Shown: positions 1 through 9,586, counted from the stretch's first letter. The stretch: DNA of 64,000 nucleotides from JAXMAF01 sp046350555 (GCA_046350555.1 JAXMAF010000009.1:62001-126000); one strand, 5' to 3'. The notes: generated by a model from the letters alone, not told the origin. Translations and numbers: made by a program.

Positions 1-543
1 GGCCGCATCGTCGCGCGCATCGAGCCGGGGTCGCCCAAGGCGCTGGGGCTGACACAGCGCGGCGCGATCCTCCGTGGTCGGGCCACCGCGATGGTGGCCG
101 GGCTCCCCGGCGACATCGCCGTGCGCGAGATCGCCGTGCTGCGCGAGCGACTCTCGTCGGCGCCCGGCTTCGGCGGCGGCGACGACTGCTTCCGCATCGA
201 GCATCGGCGCGACCGCGGTCCCGGCAACGTCGTGACCATCGAGGTCGAGGCAGAAGGCGCCCGCGAGGTCTTCGTCGGCTTCGGCGCCCAGGGCGTGCCC
301 GCCGAGAAGGTCGCCCACCAGGCCGCCGACGAGGCGCTGGCGTGGATCGCGGCGGATGTCCCCGTGGGCCCGCACCTCGCGGATCAGCTCCTGCTGCCGA
401 TGGCGCTCGCCGGCGCCGGTCGGTTCACCACGAGCTCGCTCTCGCCGCACGCAACAACGAACATTGAGGTGATCGAGCGGTTTCTCGCAGCGCGCTTCCA
501 CACGAGCGAACTCGATGGCCGCGTGCTGGTCGCGCTGGAATGA
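1..543 (+). CDS. rtcA: RNA 3'-terminal phosphate cyclase, C-terminal part
   Basis: RtcA converts an RNA 3'-phosphate to a 2',3'-cyclic phosphate through an adenylated-histidine intermediate. The frame is open from base 1, so the start lies outside the window; about 180 residues remain of a family usually near 340. The diagnostic C-terminal block is present near residues 120-150: PHLADQLLLPMALAG, whose His is the adenylation site in the family, followed by FTTSSLSPHATTNIEVIERF. It ends at a TGA 103 bp before a dockerin gene on the same strand. No rtcB or archease partner is visible, but the upstream side is cut off. The family call rests on strong motif recognition. Confidence 0.93.
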   Translation, partial: GRIVARIEPGSPKALGLTQRGAILRGRATAMVAGLPGDIAVREIAVLRERLSSAPGFGGGDDCFRIEHRRDRGPGNVVTIEVEAEGAREVFVGFGAQGVPAEKVAHQAADEALAWIAADVPVGPHLADQLLLPMALAGAGRFTTSSLSPHATTNIEVIERFLAARFHTSELDGRVLVALE

Positions 544-646
544 AGGCCGTCGCGCACGGCGTGGACGGACACGCTCGCTGGCGCTCGCGGCTCCGATGGG
601 GACCGCGTTGGGTGGGACGGCGCGTACGCTCTCACGGGAGGCTTCG

Positions 647-3600
647 ATGAACCTTGGAACTCTTTGTTCGTCTGCGATCGCTCTCGCAGCCGGTGTCGCG
701 CCGCTCGCGTTTCCCGCCACGCTGGCCACCTACAACGGCAACGGCGGCAACACCAACTGGTCGAACGCCCTGAACTGGACCCCGCCGACGGTGCCGCTCA
801 ACGGAGGGGTCTTCGACTACGACGTGGTGATTCCCGCGGGCAAGAGCGTGGTGCTCGACGCGGCCATGCCGGTTCTCACGTTCATCGACACGCTTGCCCT
901 CGATTCGACGGCGACGCTGACGATCAACGCCCAACGTTCGCTCCAGGTGACCGGCGCAGCCCAGATCGGCGGGCTCGTGAACGTGTCGGGCGTCGGATCG
1001 GGGCTGAGCGCGTCGAACCCGTCGGGCATGCTCACCGGCACGCAGCCGCGGCTGCTCGTCTCGGCTGGCGGCACGGCGACCGCTGCGGGAACGAGCTACA
1101 CCAACACGGCGCTCTTCAGTGCCGAGCTCCTCACGGCGTCGGGCGCGGGCAGCGCGCTGTCGCTTCCGGGCGTGCTGTCCATGACGCTGCGCGTGCTCTC
1201 CGGCTTCGGGAACGAGGTGAACACGATCCGCGCCGACGGCGGTGGCTCGCTCGATCTCGGCGACGTGCAGGCGATCATCCTCCAAGGCTCGAACGGAAGC
1301 GACCGCGCCGACTTCATCGTCGATTCGGCGGGCGTGCTCGATCTCTCCTCGCTCGCCGGCGCAACGTCGCTGGAGCTGGGCGACGTGATCCGCTTCGACG
1401 TGCGCGCGAGCAACGCGCTGTCCCTGCCGGGGCTGGGCTCGGCCAGCGGCGTCGAGTTCCTGGTCGCGGCCGGTGCCGCCATCCAAGCGCCCGTGCTGGG
1501 CCTCCTCGACAAGTCGTTCGTGCGGCTCGACGGCGTGGGCGCGTCGTTCGTCACCGGCGGCGTGCCGAACATTCCCGACGCTCGCTTCGGCGCCTTCAAC
1601 GGCGCCGTGCTTGGCGCCGGCGTGATCACCGCGACGAGCTGGAGCGCGACGTCCTACTTCAACACCGAGCTGGCCCACGCCGCGGGCGGCGGGAGCCTCA
1701 TCGACCTGTCGACCGTCGCCTCCGCCACGTTCCTCGTGAACTCCGGCTTCGGCGCCGAGGTGAACACGCTCATCGCCGAGACGGGCGGCATGATCGACCT
1801 GTCGGGGCTTCAGACCGTCTCGCTCCAGCCGTCGAATGGCGCCGATCGGCTGGACTTCATCGCGCAGACGGGCGGCACGTTCGATCTTGGCGCCCTGGCC
1901 ACGATCACCTCCACTGGCGGCGACGACGTCGTGCGGCTGGACGCGCGCAGCGGGGGAAACGCGCTGTCGCTTCCCGCGCTCACATCGGCGACGGGCGTCG
2001 AGCTCTTCGTCGGAAGTGGCTCGTCGATCGCCACGCCCGTGCTCGGCACGTTCAACCACAGCTTCGTGCGACTCGACGGCGCCGGCGCATCATGGCTCAC
2101 GGGCGGCGTGCCGAACATTCCCGACGCGCGCTTCGGCGCCTTCAACGGGGCCGCGCTCGGCTCGGGCATGATCACCGCGACCAACTGGAACGCGACGGCG
2201 TACTTCAACACCGAACTCGCCCACGCCGCCGGTGCGGGAAGCCTGCTCGACCTTTCGACCATCTCGTCGGCGACGTTTCTCGTGAACTCCGGCTTCGGCA
2301 CCGAGGTGAACTCACTCATCGCCGAAACGAGCGGCGCCGTCGATCTGTCGGGGCTCCAGACGATCACGCTCCAGCCGTCGAACGGCCCGGATCGCGTCGA
2401 CGTGATCGCGCAGACTGGCGGGGCATTCGATCTCGGATCGCTCGCCACGATCACGTCGACGGGAGGCGACGATTACCTCCGGCTCGACATGCGCAGCGGC
2501 GGGATCTTCCTGGCGCTGCCGGCGCTCACGTCGGCGACGGGCGCCGAGCTCTTTGTCGGCGCCGGCTCTTCGATCATCGCGCCGGCGCTGGGCACCCTCA
2601 ACCACAGCTTCGTCCGGCTCGATGGGCTCGGCGCATCGTTGCTCACGGGCGGCGTGCCGAACATTCCAGACGCCCGGTTCGGCGCCTTCAACGGCGCCGC
2701 GCTCGGCTCGGGGGCGATCACCGCGACAAGCTGGAGCGCGACCGGCTACTTCAACACGGAGCTGGCGCACGCGGCGGGCGCGGGAAGCATCATCGACCTC
2801 TCGACCATCCTGTCGGCGACGTTTCTCGTGAACTCCGGCTTTGGCACCGACGTGAACTCGCTCATCGCCGAGAATGGCGGCGTCGTGAACCTCGCCGGGC
2901 TCCAGACCATCACGCTCCAGCCCTCCAACGGACCTGATCGCGTGGACTTCATCGCCCAGGCGGGCGGCGCGTTCAATCTCGGCTCGCTCAAGACGATCTC
3001 GTCGCCGGGCGGCGATGACTTCGTCCGCTTCGACATCCGCAACGGAAGCGCCCTGTCGCTTCCGATGCTGACGAACGCCACGGGATCGCAGATGGTCGGC
3101 TCGGGGACCGGTTCGATCACGGCGCCACTCTTGAACTCGTACACGCACGGCCTGGTCCAGCTCACCGGGCCCGGCGCGAGCTTCGTGCGCGGGGCGACGC
3201 TGACCTCGATCGACGACGCGCTCTTCTATCTCTTCGCCGGCGCGACGCTCGCACCGTCGACGGTGTCGGCGACGTCGTGGACGTGCAACGACTTCTTCGG
3301 CATCGAGCTCCTGCGCTCGTCGGGCGCGGGCAGCATGCTCGCGCTGCCGAGCCTCGAGACCGTCACCATCGGGAACCCGTCCGGCTTCGGCACCGACGTA
3401 AACACGATCCGCGCCGACGCGGGAGGCGCGATCGACCTCTCGGGCGTCGAGACGATCACGCTGGAATCCACGAACGGCCCCGACCGGCTCGACGTGGTGA
3501 TCGAGGGCGGCGGCATGATCGACCTTTCGGCGCTCGAGGCCGTCACGTCGCTCGGCGCCGACGACGCCGTCCGATTCGACGTGCGGGCGACGGGAAACGC

Positions 3601-4975
3601 GCTGTCGCTTCCATCGCTCGCCGCGACCGACGGCGTGCAGTTCTTCGTCGGCTCGGGTTCGTTCGTGATCGCGCCGGCGCTGGAGACGCTCAAACGGTCG
3701 TTCATCCGGGTCGATGGGCTCGGTGCGACGTTCGACACGTCCGGGATCGACACGATCACCGACTCGATCTTCGGCGCCTTCAACGGCGCGACGCTGGAGG
3801 GCGACGTGGTGAGCGCCTCGACCTGGTCGAACACGTTCTTCTTCAACACGGAACTCGCCCGGGCGTCGGGCAGCGGCAGCTTCCTCCTGCTGCCCAGCGT
3901 GGTCGATGCGATCTTCGCGGTCAATTCCGGCTTCGGCGCCGAGGTCGATTCGCTGCGCGCCGACCTCGGCGGGACGATCGAGATGGGCGGTCTCGAGACG
4001 ATCGTTGTGAACAGCACGGGTGGCCTCGACCGCGTCGACGTGATCGCCGAGTCGGGCGGCGTCGGCGGCTTCGGCGCGCTTCGTTCCGTCGCGGTGGCGG
4101 GCGACGAGACGATGCGGTTCGTGGCCCAGGGCACGTCGTCCTTGCTGGAGATCGGGCCGCTTCGGGCGATCGCGGGCCACGTCGACCTGGTCGCCGCGAC
4201 CGGCGGCATGGTGACGGCGGGCGGCTTCGGCGGCTCGGCGACATCGACGATCTCCGTCACCGGCGCAGGCTCGACACTCGACGTGGCGTGCCCGTTCATC
4301 CTCGGCGGCGGCGCCGGCGGCAACGTCTTCGGCGCCGGCAACGTGATCACGGTGCGAGGATCCATGAGCCACACGCTGGTGAACGAGACGCTGCTCCAGG
4401 CGTCGACGGCGGTCTTCATCTTCGATGGTGGCGGCAACGCGACGCAGTGGCAGCGCATGGAGGTCGCCGGTGTCGACAGCGGCCCGGTGAACCCGCGCAA
4501 CAACGGCAACTTCGGGCTCGGCCAGCTCGTTGTCGGCGACGAGATGCCGACGCTGCTTCAGCTCACCGATCTCGTCGACAACGGCAACGGCGACGTCGAG
4601 GCGCTGTATCTCTTCGGTGTCGCGTCAAGCCCCGTTGGATCGAACAACGGCCTGGTGCTGGGCTCGGGTTCGACGTTGGTGATCGACCAGATCCCCGTTT
4701 ACGCCTTCAACGGCGGTGCCTGGGTTGCGCTCCAAGCGCTCTTCGGACCCGGCCAGACATGCGTCCCGTTCGGCGGCGGGATCGTCTGTCGCACGCTGCC
4801 GGGCATCGACATCTACGACCTCAACGGCGATGGCGTTGTCAACGGGGCAGACCTCGGCCTCCTGCTGGCCTCGTGGGGCGACAACAGCGGCGGGCTGTGC
4901 GTGCGGGCGGACATCGACATCAACGGCGTGGTCGACGGTGCGGATCTGGGGCTCTTGCTCGCCAACTGGGGATGA
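647..4975 (+). CDS. Large exported repeat protein with C-terminal GC-type dockerin pair
   Basis: A 1,442-residue predicted secreted protein. I chose the ATG at 647 because GGGAGG lies 6 nt upstream and a signal-like stretch (LCSSAIALAAGVAPLAFPA) follows. After a Gly/Asn/Trp-rich beginning (GNGGNTNWSNALNW), the body is built from about six units of 182 residues. The three best-conserved units share GGVPNIPDARFGAFNGA at a 546-bp spacing (bases about 1561, 2107 and 2653); later units diverge but keep the spacing to about 3739. The repeats are rich in Gly, Ser, Thr and Leu with alternating hydrophobic residues, as expected for a beta-solenoid surface protein. The C-terminus has two calcium-loop dockerin repeats (DLNGDGVVNGADLGLLLASW and a D-I-D-I-NG copy). 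No enzymatic motif was recognised. Confidence 0.88.
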   Translation: MNLGTLCSSAIALAAGVAPLAFPATLATYNGNGGNTNWSNALNWTPPTVPLNGGVFDYDVVIPAGKSVVLDAAMPVLTFIDTLALDSTATLTINAQRSLQVTGAAQIGGLVNVSGVGSGLSASNPSGMLTGTQPRLLVSAGGTATAAGTSYTNTALFSAELLTASGAGSALSLPGVLSMTLRVLSGFGNEVNTIRADGGGSLDLGDVQAIILQGSNGSDRADFIVDSAGVLDLSSLAGATSLELGDVIRFDVRASNALSLPGLGSASGVEFLVAAGAAIQAPVLGLLDKSFVRLDGVGASFVTGGVPNIPDARFGAFNGAVLGAGVITATSWSATSYFNTELAHAAGGGSLIDLSTVASATFLVNSGFGAEVNTLIAETGGMIDLSGLQTVSLQPSNGADRLDFIAQTGGTFDLGALATITSTGGDDVVRLDARSGGNALSLPALTSATGVELFVGSGSSIATPVLGTFNHSFVRLDGAGASWLTGGVPNIPDARFGAFNGAALGSGMITATNWNATAYFNTELAHAAGAGSLLDLSTISSATFLVNSGFGTEVNSLIAETSGAVDLSGLQTITLQPSNGPDRVDVIAQTGGAFDLGSLATITSTGGDDYLRLDMRSGGIFLALPALTSATGAELFVGAGSSIIAPALGTLNHSFVRLDGLGASLLTGGVPNIPDARFGAFNGAALGSGAITATSWSATGYFNTELAHAAGAGSIIDLSTILSATFLVNSGFGTDVNSLIAENGGVVNLAGLQTITLQPSNGPDRVDFIAQAGGAFNLGSLKTISSPGGDDFVRFDIRNGSALSLPMLTNATGSQMVGSGTGSITAPLLNSYTHGLVQLTGPGASFVRGATLTSIDDALFYLFAGATLAPSTVSATSWTCNDFFGIELLRSSGAGSMLALPSLETVTIGNPSGFGTDVNTIRADAGGAIDLSGVETITLESTNGPDRLDVVIEGGGMIDLSALEAVTSLGADDAVRFDVRATGNALSLPSLAATDGVQFFVGSGSFVIAPALETLKRSFIRVDGLGATFDTSGIDTITDSIFGAFNGATLEGDVVSASTWSNTFFFNTELARASGSGSFLLLPSVVDAIFAVNSGFGAEVDSLRADLGGTIEMGGLETIVVNSTGGLDRVDVIAESGGVGGFGALRSVAVAGDETMRFVAQGTSSLLEIGPLRAIAGHVDLVAATGGMVTAGGFGGSATSTISVTGAGSTLDVACPFILGGGAGGNVFGAGNVITVRGSMSHTLVNETLLQASTAVFIFDGGGNATQWQRMEVAGVDSGPVNPRNNGNFGLGQLVVGDEMPTLLQLTDLVDNGNGDVEALYLFGVASSPVGSNNGLVLGSGSTLVIDQIPVYAFNGGAWVALQALFGPGQTCVPFGGGIVCRTLPGIDIYDLNGDGVVNGADLGLLLASWGDNSGGLCVRADIDINGVVDGADLGLLLANWG

Positions 4976-5344
4976 GCCTCGGGTGCGATCGGCGGGGGCG
5001 TCGGCGCGGCGGTCCAGTGTCGAAACAGGTGTGGCCACGACGTCCACTGTTCGAATAACCGTCAGGTCCTCAGGCCCGCACGGCAAAGGTCACGCACCGA
5101 GTATTGTCGCCAATTCGGATGTCCGTGGGACCGGGGCAAGCTCAAGATGACCATGAACCGATGCGGTGGGCGCCGAATGACCGACATCCGGCCATTCGGC
5201 GCGGTGGTACGATCGTCCCGCGTCGAAACAGGTGTGGTCGTGATGCCTTGCCCGAAGCAGGTGTGGCCACATGTCTTCCTCTCAGGGAGATTCCGGCTGT
5301 TTCATTTGAGCATCCGCGGGTGGTGGAATCGCCAGCCCCGATGA
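4976..5344. other. Intergenic region with three related GTGTGGCC(A)C motifs
   Basis: No convincing coding region. The motif AACAGGTGTGGYCACGA (or a close form, AGCAGGTGTGGCCACAT) occurs near 5022, 5227 and 5260. It resembles fragments of a dispersed repeat; related GTGGCCA blocks occur again at 5806-5908. Short open frames on both strands have no recognisable domain. Confidence 0.5.
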
Positions 5345-5758
5345 TCAGAGTGGAGGTACTTCGAGCTTTCGCATGTCCCAATGCGACCACCTATTCTGAA
5401 TGAACGACTCCCCGATGGGGGTGGACTCGTAGGAACACGACTCAGAGTCCTTGTTGATCCCGTAGTTGGTCCGAAGCAGCCGACGGGCTAGAAGTTCGCG
5501 CAACGCCAACTGATAGCGAGTCCCAAGTTCCGCCCGTCGCGCGTCGCTGAGCGTCTCCGGCTTTTCATCTCCTTCGCACAGAAATGCAATACCAAACTGA
5601 TCGATGAACCCGATTCGCTTTGTGTTGAACACCACAGCGAGAGCGGCTGTAGCCGCGTAGCGCCCCATGATCCAGTTGGCATCTCTGGACAGCTCGGCTG
5701 CGAGCGCCTCGAAGTACTCATCACGAGTGGCCTCGTAGGCGACCGCAGCCTCGATCAT
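5345..5758 (-). CDS. Hypothetical protein (probable C-terminal remnant)
   Basis: A 137-residue frame starting at an ATG (residues MIEAAVAYEATRDEY). Composition looks genuinely protein-like (balanced charge, hydrophobic helix AATAALAVVF, regular helical spacing), and I recognise no family. The frame stays open upstream, but there it runs into a short tandem repeat (5806-5908) that is unlikely to be original coding sequence. The gene may therefore have lost its N-terminus to a rearrangement. No ribosome binding site is obvious before the ATG. Its neighbours are a dockerin gene and a decayed transposase. Confidence 0.4.
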   Translation of the reverse strand: MIEAAVAYEATRDEYFEALAAELSRDANWIMGRYAATAALAVVFNTKRIGFIDQFGIAFLCEGDEKPETLSDARRAELGTRYQLALRELLARRLLRTNYGINKDSESCSYESTPIGESFIQNRWSHWDMRKLEVPPL

Positions 5759-5805
5759 CGCGTCGGCGATGCTGTCAACTGACTCGGGTCCCGTGTACTG
5801 AAGGG

Positions 5806-5908
5806 ACCGAACCTGGCCACGCACGACCGAACCTGGACCGAGCTTGGCCACGACCGAACTTGGCCACGCATAACCGACCCTGGCCAAACCGACCCTGGCC
5901 ACGCACGT
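5806..5908. repeat. Short degenerate tandem repeat, core ACCGAMCYTGGCCA
   Basis: About six imperfect copies of ACCGAMCYTGGCCA(CG) at 14-20 bp spacing in roughly 100 bp. It sits immediately upstream of the hypothetical minus-strand gene and just before a decayed transposase, a likely rearrangement boundary. Confidence 0.75.
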
Positions 5909-6033
5909 CGATCGCAAAACTTCCACATCCGTCGCCCGAGCCCATTTCGCGTGTATCTTCCGCATCGCTTCGCGAGGATCCTCTCGCGAGGGTCGCCGGC
6001 GCGCTCCCGGGGGTTCCGGATCAGCGTTCGCCG

Positions 6034-6775
6034 ATGCCGCTCGTTGACGCGTCGCGCGGCTCCCTCGAGCCCGCGCCGCCGGGGGTTGTGCCATGGCCGT
6101 TCCGCGGCTCGTTGCTCGTGGATGAATCCGAATCGGGCCTCTATCACTGCGTCTCGCGCTTGCGTCCGCCGCGCGCTCCTGCTCGCGGCGGACGACGATC
6201 ACCGCCGCGACCTGGACTCGTCGAGCGGCTGCGGACGCTCTGCTCGGCGTTCGCCATCGGCGTGGTCGCGTTCGCGGTGATGAACAGCCACCTGCACCTG
6301 ATCCTGCGGACGCTGCCCGAGGCCGTCGGTGCGTGGCCGGACCGAGTCGCCTGGTGGCTGCTCGTCCGGCCCCGCGCCGGCAGGGGAAGGGCGCGGCGTC
6401 GATGCCTCGGCGACGCCGCAGGATGCCGCGATCGACCGACTGCTCGCAGTTCCGGGCCGGGTCGCGGCGGCACCGCGAGCGGCTCTCGTCCCTGAAGCTG
6501 GTTCATGAAGGGGCTCCAAGGAGCCGATGGCGCGGCTGGCCAACGACGAGGACATCACCGGCCGCTTCTGGCAGGACCGCTTCCGCTGCCACCGCCTGCT
6601 CGACGACGCGGCGGTGCTCTGCGCGACGTACGTCGACCTCAATCCGATCAAGGCGGGGCTGGCGGACGGTCCTCGATGCCGCACCTCGGCAGCCGAGCAT
6701 CTTCTCCGCGCGAGCGGGAAACAGCAACGATGGCGATCGAGGCGCCGGGTGGAATCCCCCGACGCCGACACATGA
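6034..6775 (+). pseudogene. Decayed planctomycete-type Y1 (IS200/RAYT-like) transposase
   Basis: Pieces of one transposase lie in order but in three frames. The N-terminal piece has YHCVSR followed, in another frame, by CVRRALLLA..DHRRDL. The middle has the HUH-containing core FAIGVVAFAVMNSHLHLIL. The C-terminal piece (from about 6527) has MARLANDEDITGRFWQDRF and YVDLNPIKAGLADG. This matches my recollection of the planctomycete transposases with an AVMSNHLH core and a YVDLNPIRAGIA tail. At least two frame changes and loss of the central region make it non-functional. The ATG at 6034 is only the probable original start. Confidence 0.8.
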
Positions 6776-7546
6776 ACTGCTGCGACGGCTGGACGATGTC
6801 CCGTTCGCGCCCCGCGATCGAAGCCGGCTCGAGCCGCATCACCGAAGTCGAGCTTCCCACCAGGGCGGCGCCCGGCGGTTTGCCGCTGCTGCTGCTGCCG
6901 CTGCTGCCGTCCCTGTTGCGCTGCCTGGTCGCGCTTGCCGGCGTGTGCCACTGTCGCGACCCGCTACGCCTGCTGCAATGCCGCGGCTGCTGCAACTGCC
7001 ACCGCGAGTGCTGCGAGTGCTGCGAGTGCCGCGAGTGCCGCGAGTGCCGCGAGTGCCGACTGCTACGAATGCCGCGACCGCCGCGAGCGGAGCGCCCGCA
7101 TGCCCCGGCGAGGGCGTGGCGCATGCTCCACTGCCCATCCTCGGCCTGGCGCTCGGCGACCTGCGGCGACTTACCGAGATCGCGCGCCAGGCTTCTCGGC
7201 AGCGATCGAGCGGAGCGTGCCATGACGGACTTTCAGTCGATCCTCGACAGCGCACGCGACGCCGGCGATGCTGGCCACCGTGTACCGCCGGCTGCGGCTG
7301 TGGGGCAGCGGCACGGTCGGCTCGACGGCGCGGCTCGCCCGCCGAGGCGATCCGCCGGGGCTCGCGGCGGATTCGTCGTAGCGCTTGCGGCTGGGCGAGC
7401 CGGACCCGGCGCCGGACTGATCGACGAAGAAGCGCAGCACGGCGGTCAATCGGCTTCCGCGACGGCGGAGCCGTCGTTGTCCTCTTGTCGTGGTGGACGC
7501 GGAAAGGCCGCCGAAAGGTCGTCGGGACGCCAAGAAGGGCTGCGGC
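6776..7546. other. Low-complexity intergenic DNA with a 9-bp microsatellite
   Basis: No gene supported. It contains a CTG/CCG-rich run near 6881-6920 and about six copies of the 9-mer GCGAGTGCY at 7003-7058. Open frames on both strands here are composition artefacts rich in Arg, Ala and Cys. Confidence 0.6.
7003..7058. repeat. 9-bp tandem repeat GCGAGTGC(T/C), about six copies
   Basis: Directly visible consecutive 9-mers, the first with T and the later ones with C at the last position. No coding role is evident. Confidence 0.85.
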
Positions 7547-7758
7547 GCGAGAAGTTGGTGGCTCCTGGACGCGGAACGCTGTCGTTCTTCAACGAGGATC
7601 TGCCGGCGGTCGGCTTGAAGACTGTGGAAGAGTGTGCATGGCCGGGATGTCCGCGAGAAGTTGGTGGCTCCTGGACGCGGAACGCTGTCGTTCTTCAACG
7701 AGGATCTGCCGGCGGTCGGCTTGAAGACTGTGGAAGAGTGTGCATGGCCGGGATGTCC
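7547..7758. repeat. Perfect 106-bp tandem duplication
   Basis: Bases 7547-7652 are repeated directly at 7653-7758 with no difference that I can see. The second copy runs into a cluster of GGGATGTCC motifs (about 7748-7800). An exact tandem duplication means either a very recent event or an assembly artefact. No recognisable gene lies inside. Confidence 0.85.
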
Positions 7759-8339
7759 CGGGATGTCCGGTGGCCGGGATGTCCGGGATGTCCGCGCGTG
7801 TCCGCGGAGACGTGAAGCGCTTGAGCTTCGGCAACCGCCGCAGCTTGGCTCGCGTCGACACCGTTCGGCAAACGGCAAGGACTACGCCGCGCGGCGAGAT
7901 CGCCATGGCCGAGGGCAGGAACTCGTCGCCTTCGGGCGCACCTCGTGCGGTGCCGGCAGCCGCGCGGTGTCGATCGAGGCCACGCGGGGACACTCGGTCC
8001 ACGTCGCTCGAGCGCGGCCGATTCATTGGCGAGCCGATCGACCATGTCGGCGACCGGTCCCCGGTCGGGCCGAGGCAGCCCTTCGCGATCGTGGAAGATG
8101 AGCGACGCGGACATGGCCGCAGCGTGGGCCAACGGCCGCGAGGATTCAAGGCGCGCTTCAAGTCGCCGTCACCGTGACGAACGGCCCTGCGGCGGAGCAT
8201 AGCCGGTCGAACATCACCCGTTCGACCGTCGCCTCCCCGGCGACGTCCCGTCCGCCACGCACGCTGTGGCAATCGGTGATTGGCCGACCCAAGGAGCGAT
8301 GGACAGGATCAACATGACACATTCGACCCGTCGTGACTT
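7759..8339. other. Intergenic region, no gene recognised
   Basis: It begins with the GGGATGTCC cluster. Overlapping open frames on both strands look like shadows of GC-rich sequence, and none carries a motif that I can name. Confidence 0.4.
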
Positions 8340-8366
8340 CCCCGGCGAGCGCAGCTGATTGATCTC

Positions 8367-8468
8367 ATACGGATTCAGTAGACTTCCATGCGTTCGACCC
8401 CCTGCCCACAGCGGCGTCTCGCGGCAGGTGGAGTGGGGTGGGGCGCGAGAATCAACTGGGACGCGTAT
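8367..8468 (+). mobile_element. MITE-like element, copy A (102 bp)
   Basis: Begins ATACGGATTCAGTAGAC and ends GGGACGCGTAT. Flanked by C on both sides in a TCA context. It lies inside the aldo/keto reductase remnant, and removal plus one base restores LIDL-TLPRAK. Confidence 0.8.
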
Positions 8469-8592
8469 CACGCTGCCCAGGGCGAAGCAGCGGAACATGG
8501 GCGTCATCGCCAAGCGACCCATCGCGAACGCGGCGTGGCGCCACGACGACGAGCCCAAGGAGGGCTACCACGTCGACTACTGGAAGCGGCTC

Positions 8593-8696
8593 ATACGGAT
8601 TCCAGTAGACCTCCATGCGTCCGACCCCTTGCCCACAGCGGCGTCTCACGGCGGAATTGAGTTGGGTGGGGCGCGAGAATCAACTGGAACGCGTAT
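8593..8696 (+). mobile_element. MITE-like element, copy B (104 bp)
   Basis: Begins ATACGGATTCCAGTAGAC and ends GGAACGCGTAT. Flanked by C on both sides in a TCA context. Removal plus one base joins YWKRL to RKLDFDF of the aldo/keto reductase remnant. It is in the same orientation as copy A. Confidence 0.82.
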
Positions 8697-8791
8697 CAGG
8701 AAGCTCGACTTCGACTTCAACAAGGCCTGTCGCCTCCAGACCTTTTTTTGATTCCCTCTGTTCACCCTCCGCAGTTCGCAAGGAGTCACAC

Positions 8792-9586
8792 ATGCGTCGA
8801 TTCGCAACCCTCACCCTGACCATTTTCCTTTCGTGCTCGGCGACAGGCGCTGCCCGCGCCAGCTCTCTCGTCACCCTTGACGTCGGCACCGCGGCCGCGT
8901 GGCAGGCCGATTGCATCGTGATCGGCTTCGACGACGTGCCCGGCACCCTGAGTTTCGTCCCGGGTTTCGTGGTGCCTGCGGCGTCGCAGCTGACGGATCA
9001 GTTCGTGCAGTGCGCGGGCGTCGCGTTCGCCAGCACCGGCGGTCCGATCGCCGTCATCGGCGTCGCCGGAACCCCGCAGGCAGGCGATGCCCAGTCTCCG
9101 CCCAACATCATCGGCGGGACGATCCTCAGTGGTCCGAACATCGTCATCAACTACCTCCAGTCGATCCATCTCGAGTTGGTGAATGGAAGCGGCGCGCCCG
9201 CGCCGTCGAACAAGGTGGGCGCGTGGACCGATCCGACCGGATCCCTCGTGCGTCTCGACGTCTTCGACTCGGCCGGCCAGCTCCTCGAGTCGGCGCAGGG
9301 CAACCAGGGGTTCTTCATCGGCGTCGAGCATGAGGGCATCGCCTCGGCCACGTTCGTCTTCGTGCATCAGCAGAGCGCCGCGGGCTTCTCGCTCGACGAC
9401 GTGAGCATCGGACGCCGTGCGGGAAGCGCCGACCTGAACGGCGACGGGATCGTCAACGGCGCCGACCTCGGGCTCCTTCTCGGGGCGTGGGGCCCATGCC
9501 CGTCGAACTGCTGCGTCGCGGACGTGGACTCGAGCGGCGGAGTCGACGGCGCAGATCTCGGGCTGCTGCTGGGGGCGTGGAGCTGA
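8792..9586 (+). CDS. Exported protein with C-terminal GC-type dockerin pair
   Basis: A 264-residue predicted secreted protein. The ATG at 8792 is preceded by AAGGAGT at 5-7 nt spacing, and residues 1-24 form a classic signal peptide (FATLTLTIFLSCSATGAARA). The central part has IVIGFDDVPG and SAAGFSLDDVSIG, typical of beta-sandwich domains built around a lone calcium site, but I cannot name the family. The C-terminus carries two dockerin repeats (DLNGDGIVNGADLGLLLGAW and DVDSSGGVDGADLGLLLGAW). The stop codon TGA is also the insertion point of MITE copy C. Confidence 0.85.
   Translation: MRRFATLTLTIFLSCSATGAARASSLVTLDVGTAAAWQADCIVIGFDDVPGTLSFVPGFVVPAASQLTDQFVQCAGVAFASTGGPIAVIGVAGTPQAGDAQSPPNIIGGTILSGPNIVINYLQSIHLELVNGSGAPAPSNKVGAWTDPTGSLVRLDVFDSAGQLLESAQGNQGFFIGVEHEGIASATFVFVHQQSAAGFSLDDVSIGRRAGSADLNGDGIVNGADLGLLLGAWGPCPSNCCVADVDSSGGVDGADLGLLLGAWS

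Larger units (their letters stand above)
8340..8748 (+). pseudogene. Aldo/keto reductase fragment split by two MITE copies
   Basis: After mentally removing the two elements at 8367-8468 and 8593-8696 (each with one duplicated base), one frame reads AQLIDLTLPRAKQRNMGVIA, KRPIANAAWR, YHVDYWKRL and RKLDFDFNK. The NMGVIAKRPIANAAW block and the following Y-W-x-R-L..LDFDF match my memory of aldo/keto reductases of this phylum. Only about 70 residues survive, and an in-frame stop lies upstream near 8334. This is the remnant of an oxidoreductase gene hit at least twice by the same mobile element. Confidence 0.6.

Noticed and set aside
632..4509. Long Arg/Ala/His-rich frames on both strands across the large dockerin gene
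   Set aside because: They are shadows of the 546-bp repeats in the real frame; composition is unlike protein, and the real frame has signal peptide, ribosome binding site and dockerin ends.
8359..8751. Intact 130-residue plus-strand protein
   Set aside because: Most of it is translation through MITE copies A and B; only the parts outside the elements match an aldo/keto reductase.
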